Source: Streptomyces sp. MMBL 11-1
GTDB taxonomy: Bacteria > Actinomycetota > Actinomycetes > Streptomycetales > Streptomycetaceae
Direction of reading: 5' to 3'
Length of the DNA: 64,000 nt
Assembly (NCBI RefSeq): GCF_028622875.1
Contig: NZ_CP117709.1
Location: 3,661,001 to 3,725,000 of the forward strand
A program made the position numbers and the translations under genes. The notes beneath the pieces are model-generated. The model was not told the origin of the DNA. It did not search any database and worked only from the letters and a program-made list of their open reading frames with translations. The stretch's first letter is position 1. Each line of letters begins with the position of its first letter. This document shows, piece by piece, positions 62,378 to 64,000 of the stretch.

Positions 62378-64000
62378 GTGGACTTCGTGAGCTTGCTGGG
62401 CCGATTCAAGGACGTCAGCGAAGAGCCAGACGGCGGGTATCTGGCCGCGTGTCCGGCGCACAACGACTCGCGTCCGTCGCTCCGGATATGGCGGGGGGAC
62501 GACGACAAGGTTCGCCTGTCGTGCCGCGCCGGATGCAAGACGGAGCGCGTGAAGGATGCCGCCGGGCTTGCCTGGGCTGACCTGTTCGACGTGACCGGCG
62601 ACGGCATGACCGTGCCGAAGGAAAAGCCGAAGATGGTTGGTGCCGGGTCGGTTGCGGCGCTCCGCATGTGGTTGACGTCGCTGCCCCTGGGGGATGGCAC
62701 GTACGCTGCTGACCGGTTCGGCATCAACCCAACTGAGGCTGAGCGCCTGGGACTTCGCTTCTCGGCTCCGTATACGGGTGACCGACTCGACTATGACGGG
62801 CCCGACTTCGTGTCGCTGAGCTTCGCGCGGTACCCCCGGCTTGTCGTGCCGCTGAACGGTTTCGACGGTGTGACCCGTGGCGCTCAGGGGCGTGACCTCA
62901 GCGGCAAGTGCCCGGGGCGTTGGCTGAGCCTGAGCAACCCGGAAGGGCAGCGCTGGGCCCCGTACGGCGTGTTCCGTGGCGAGTCCGGTTACGGGGTTAT
63001 CCTGCTCACTGAGGGGCCCGGAGACGCGCTTACAGCGGTTTCGGTCGGGTACGACGCCGTTGCCGTTCGGGGCGCTTCTCTCGTCAACAACCCTGAGCTT
63101 GTGGCCGAGTTGGCCGAAGGGCTTCGCGGCTATCAGGTGATCGTGTGCGGTGACAGCGACACGGCCGGCCAGGGGTTCACGCTGCGCCTTTCCGAAGGGC
63201 TTGCCGCGCACGGCATCGACACGTACGCGCTGAACACCCAGGGCGACGACCTTACGGATTGGCGCGAGTCGAACCCGGCGGCGTTCCCATCCGCTCTTCA
63301 CGCTGCGGTCAAGTCGGCTCGACCGGTCAAGGATCGCGTCCAGGTCGAGGCGGAGCACCGTAAGGCGGAAGTCGCGCACCGTACCGGCGCTGTCCAGGTG
63401 TCGAGTGATCAGGGCACCGAAGCGGCGCGCATCCTGGGCGAGTTGGTCAACACGTACGGCGAAGACGCTGACGCGATGAACGCCTATGCGTTGGTTGCGT
63501 GGACTGACGGCAGGATCAAGTACGCCCCGGGACTGGGGTACTTCGTGTGGGACGGTACGACGTGGATGAAGAGCGCTACGCGCGTGCGTCAGGAGATTCA
63601 CGCCATGGGCGCGGCTCTTGTGCTCACCGGGTACACGAAGGAAGCGCGCGGCTTCACCATGACGTCGAAGATCAACAACCTTCTGGAAGAGCTGCGCAGC
63701 GTGCCCAGCGTGTACGTGGACGCTGAGGAATTCGACGCGAAGCCGTACCTGTTGAGCTTCACGAACGGCGTTGTGGACCTTCGCACGGGGAAGCTCCGCG
63801 CGCACGATAAAGCCGACATGCTGACCGTGACGCTGCCGATCGAATACGACCCCAACGCCCAGGCTCCGCGATGGGAACAGTTCATCACGGAGATTTTCCC
63901 GGGCAACGCCGATCTTGTGGATTACGTACAGCGGCTTGTCGGGTACGGCATTACCGGCAACACGAGTGAGCAGTGTTTTGCCGTTCTGTGGGGCAAGGGT
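62378..64000 (+). CDS. Primase/helicase, N-terminal part (runs off the window)
   Basis: 541 codons visible, no stop. A zinc-type N-terminus (LAACPAHNDSRPSLRIW ... LSCRAGCKTERVKDAAGL) gives a CHC2-like set of C-H-C-C ligands. A TOPRIM region follows (VILLTEGPGDALTAVSVG ... VIVCGDSDTAGQGFTLRLSEGL, acidic residues of EGPGD and DSD). Then a D5-type region (LLSFTNGVVDLRTGKLRAHD; YVQRLVGYGITGNTSEQCFAVLWGKG) leads into the helicase Walker A at the window edge. It starts phage DNA replication. GTG start with GAAAGGTG upstream. Confidence 0.9.
   Translation, partial: MDFVSLLGRFKDVSEEPDGGYLAACPAHNDSRPSLRIWRGDDDKVRLSCRAGCKTERVKDAAGLAWADLFDVTGDGMTVPKEKPKMVGAGSVAALRMWLTSLPLGDGTYAADRFGINPTEAERLGLRFSAPYTGDRLDYDGPDFVSLSFARYPRLVVPLNGFDGVTRGAQGRDLSGKCPGRWLSLSNPEGQRWAPYGVFRGESGYGVILLTEGPGDALTAVSVGYDAVAVRGASLVNNPELVAELAEGLRGYQVIVCGDSDTAGQGFTLRLSEGLAAHGIDTYALNTQGDDLTDWRESNPAAFPSALHAAVKSARPVKDRVQVEAEHRKAEVAHRTGAVQVSSDQGTEAARILGELVNTYGEDADAMNAYALVAWTDGRIKYAPGLGYFVWDGTTWMKSATRVRQEIHAMGAALVLTGYTKEARGFTMTSKINNLLEELRSVPSVYVDAEEFDAKPYLLSFTNGVVDLRTGKLRAHDKADMLTVTLPIEYDPNAQAPRWEQFITEIFPGNADLVDYVQRLVGYGITGNTSEQCFAVLWGKG

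Larger units (their letters stand above)
35151..64000 (+). mobile_element. Integrated phiC31-like siphoprophage, left part (right end outside the window)
   Basis: From the att site rightward all genes read on the plus strand in the order expected of a phiC31-type phage circularised at cos and opened at attP: integrase, packaging, head, tail, lysis, then early replication/recombination genes. GC content is visibly lower than the flanking host DNA. Structural, lysis and integration modules appear complete with no obvious frameshift damage. The repressor, DNA polymerase and the second att site are not in view. Confidence 0.93.

Noticed and set aside
1..64000. CRISPR arrays, rRNA genes and insertion sequences
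   Set aside because: No regularly spaced repeat-spacer arrays, rRNA sequence or transposase ORFs were seen; the tandem repeats found are coding minisatellites or short intergenic repeats.

Overview
The window is a high-GC actinobacterial chromosome segment, almost certainly Streptomyces, carrying the left part of an integrated phiC31-type temperate phage. The host assignment rests on very high GC with GTG starts, Streptomyces-type gene families, and two copies of the 14-bp parS palindrome GTTTCACGTGAAAC. The gene neighbourhood metG - aspS - AI-2E transporter - pirin also matches the origin-proximal region of Streptomyces that contains the phiC31 attB site.

Host part (1 to about 35,150). In order: the 3' part of a large AAA ATPase ('DNA repair ATPase' family) and a TrkA/RCK NAD-binding membrane protein; trpS with an upstream ribosome-mediated attenuator (leader peptide with tandem Trp codons, pause hairpin and terminator); a tiny membrane protein; a flavin monooxygenase/FMN reductase pair; a universal stress protein; a giant P-loop regulator-like ATPase; a MerR-PP2C fusion; a DrrAB-type ABC exporter with an NADPH-FMN reductase; two membrane proteins; an S4 RNA-binding protein; a Tat-exported PhoX-like protein; a VWA protein; an OmpR-type two-component system; metG; an Uma2 protein; an L,D-transpeptidase lipoprotein; aspS; a PAS-GAF-SpoIIE phosphatase with an HATPase domain; an AI-2E family transporter; and a pirin gene cut by the phage.

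Prophage part (about 35,151 to beyond 64,000). Base composition falls visibly. A hybrid att site with a TT core lies inside the pirin gene, and the large serine integrase starts 35 bp further in. Next come a regulatory region, tRNA-Lys(CUU), a small membrane protein, HNH, small terminase, a tRNA with anticodon UCA, large terminase, portal, prohead protease, capsid, head-tail connectors, major tail protein, frameshifted tail chaperones, tape measure, distal tail proteins, a collagen-like tail fibre, endolysin and holin. Early-type genes follow: dNMP kinase, a Cys-motif acidic protein, many small unknown ORFs, a RecB-like exonuclease, the phiC31 gp3-like recombination directionality factor, an HNH protein and a primase/helicase that runs off the window. 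The right att site, the repressor and the rest of the replication genes are outside.

Regulation in the prophage looks modular. Seven copies of an 18-bp inverted repeat (consensus CCTACTCRCGTGAGTAGG) resemble the conserved-inverted-repeat operators of the phiC31 repressor. Seven copies of GTCACCGACTCCCTT (six exact, one with a single change) precede gene starts and look like a phage promoter family. A roughly 140-bp module with inverted GACGCTGTGAC boxes around an A-rich core occurs twice, once ahead of the tRNA/late region and once ahead of the exonuclease/early region.
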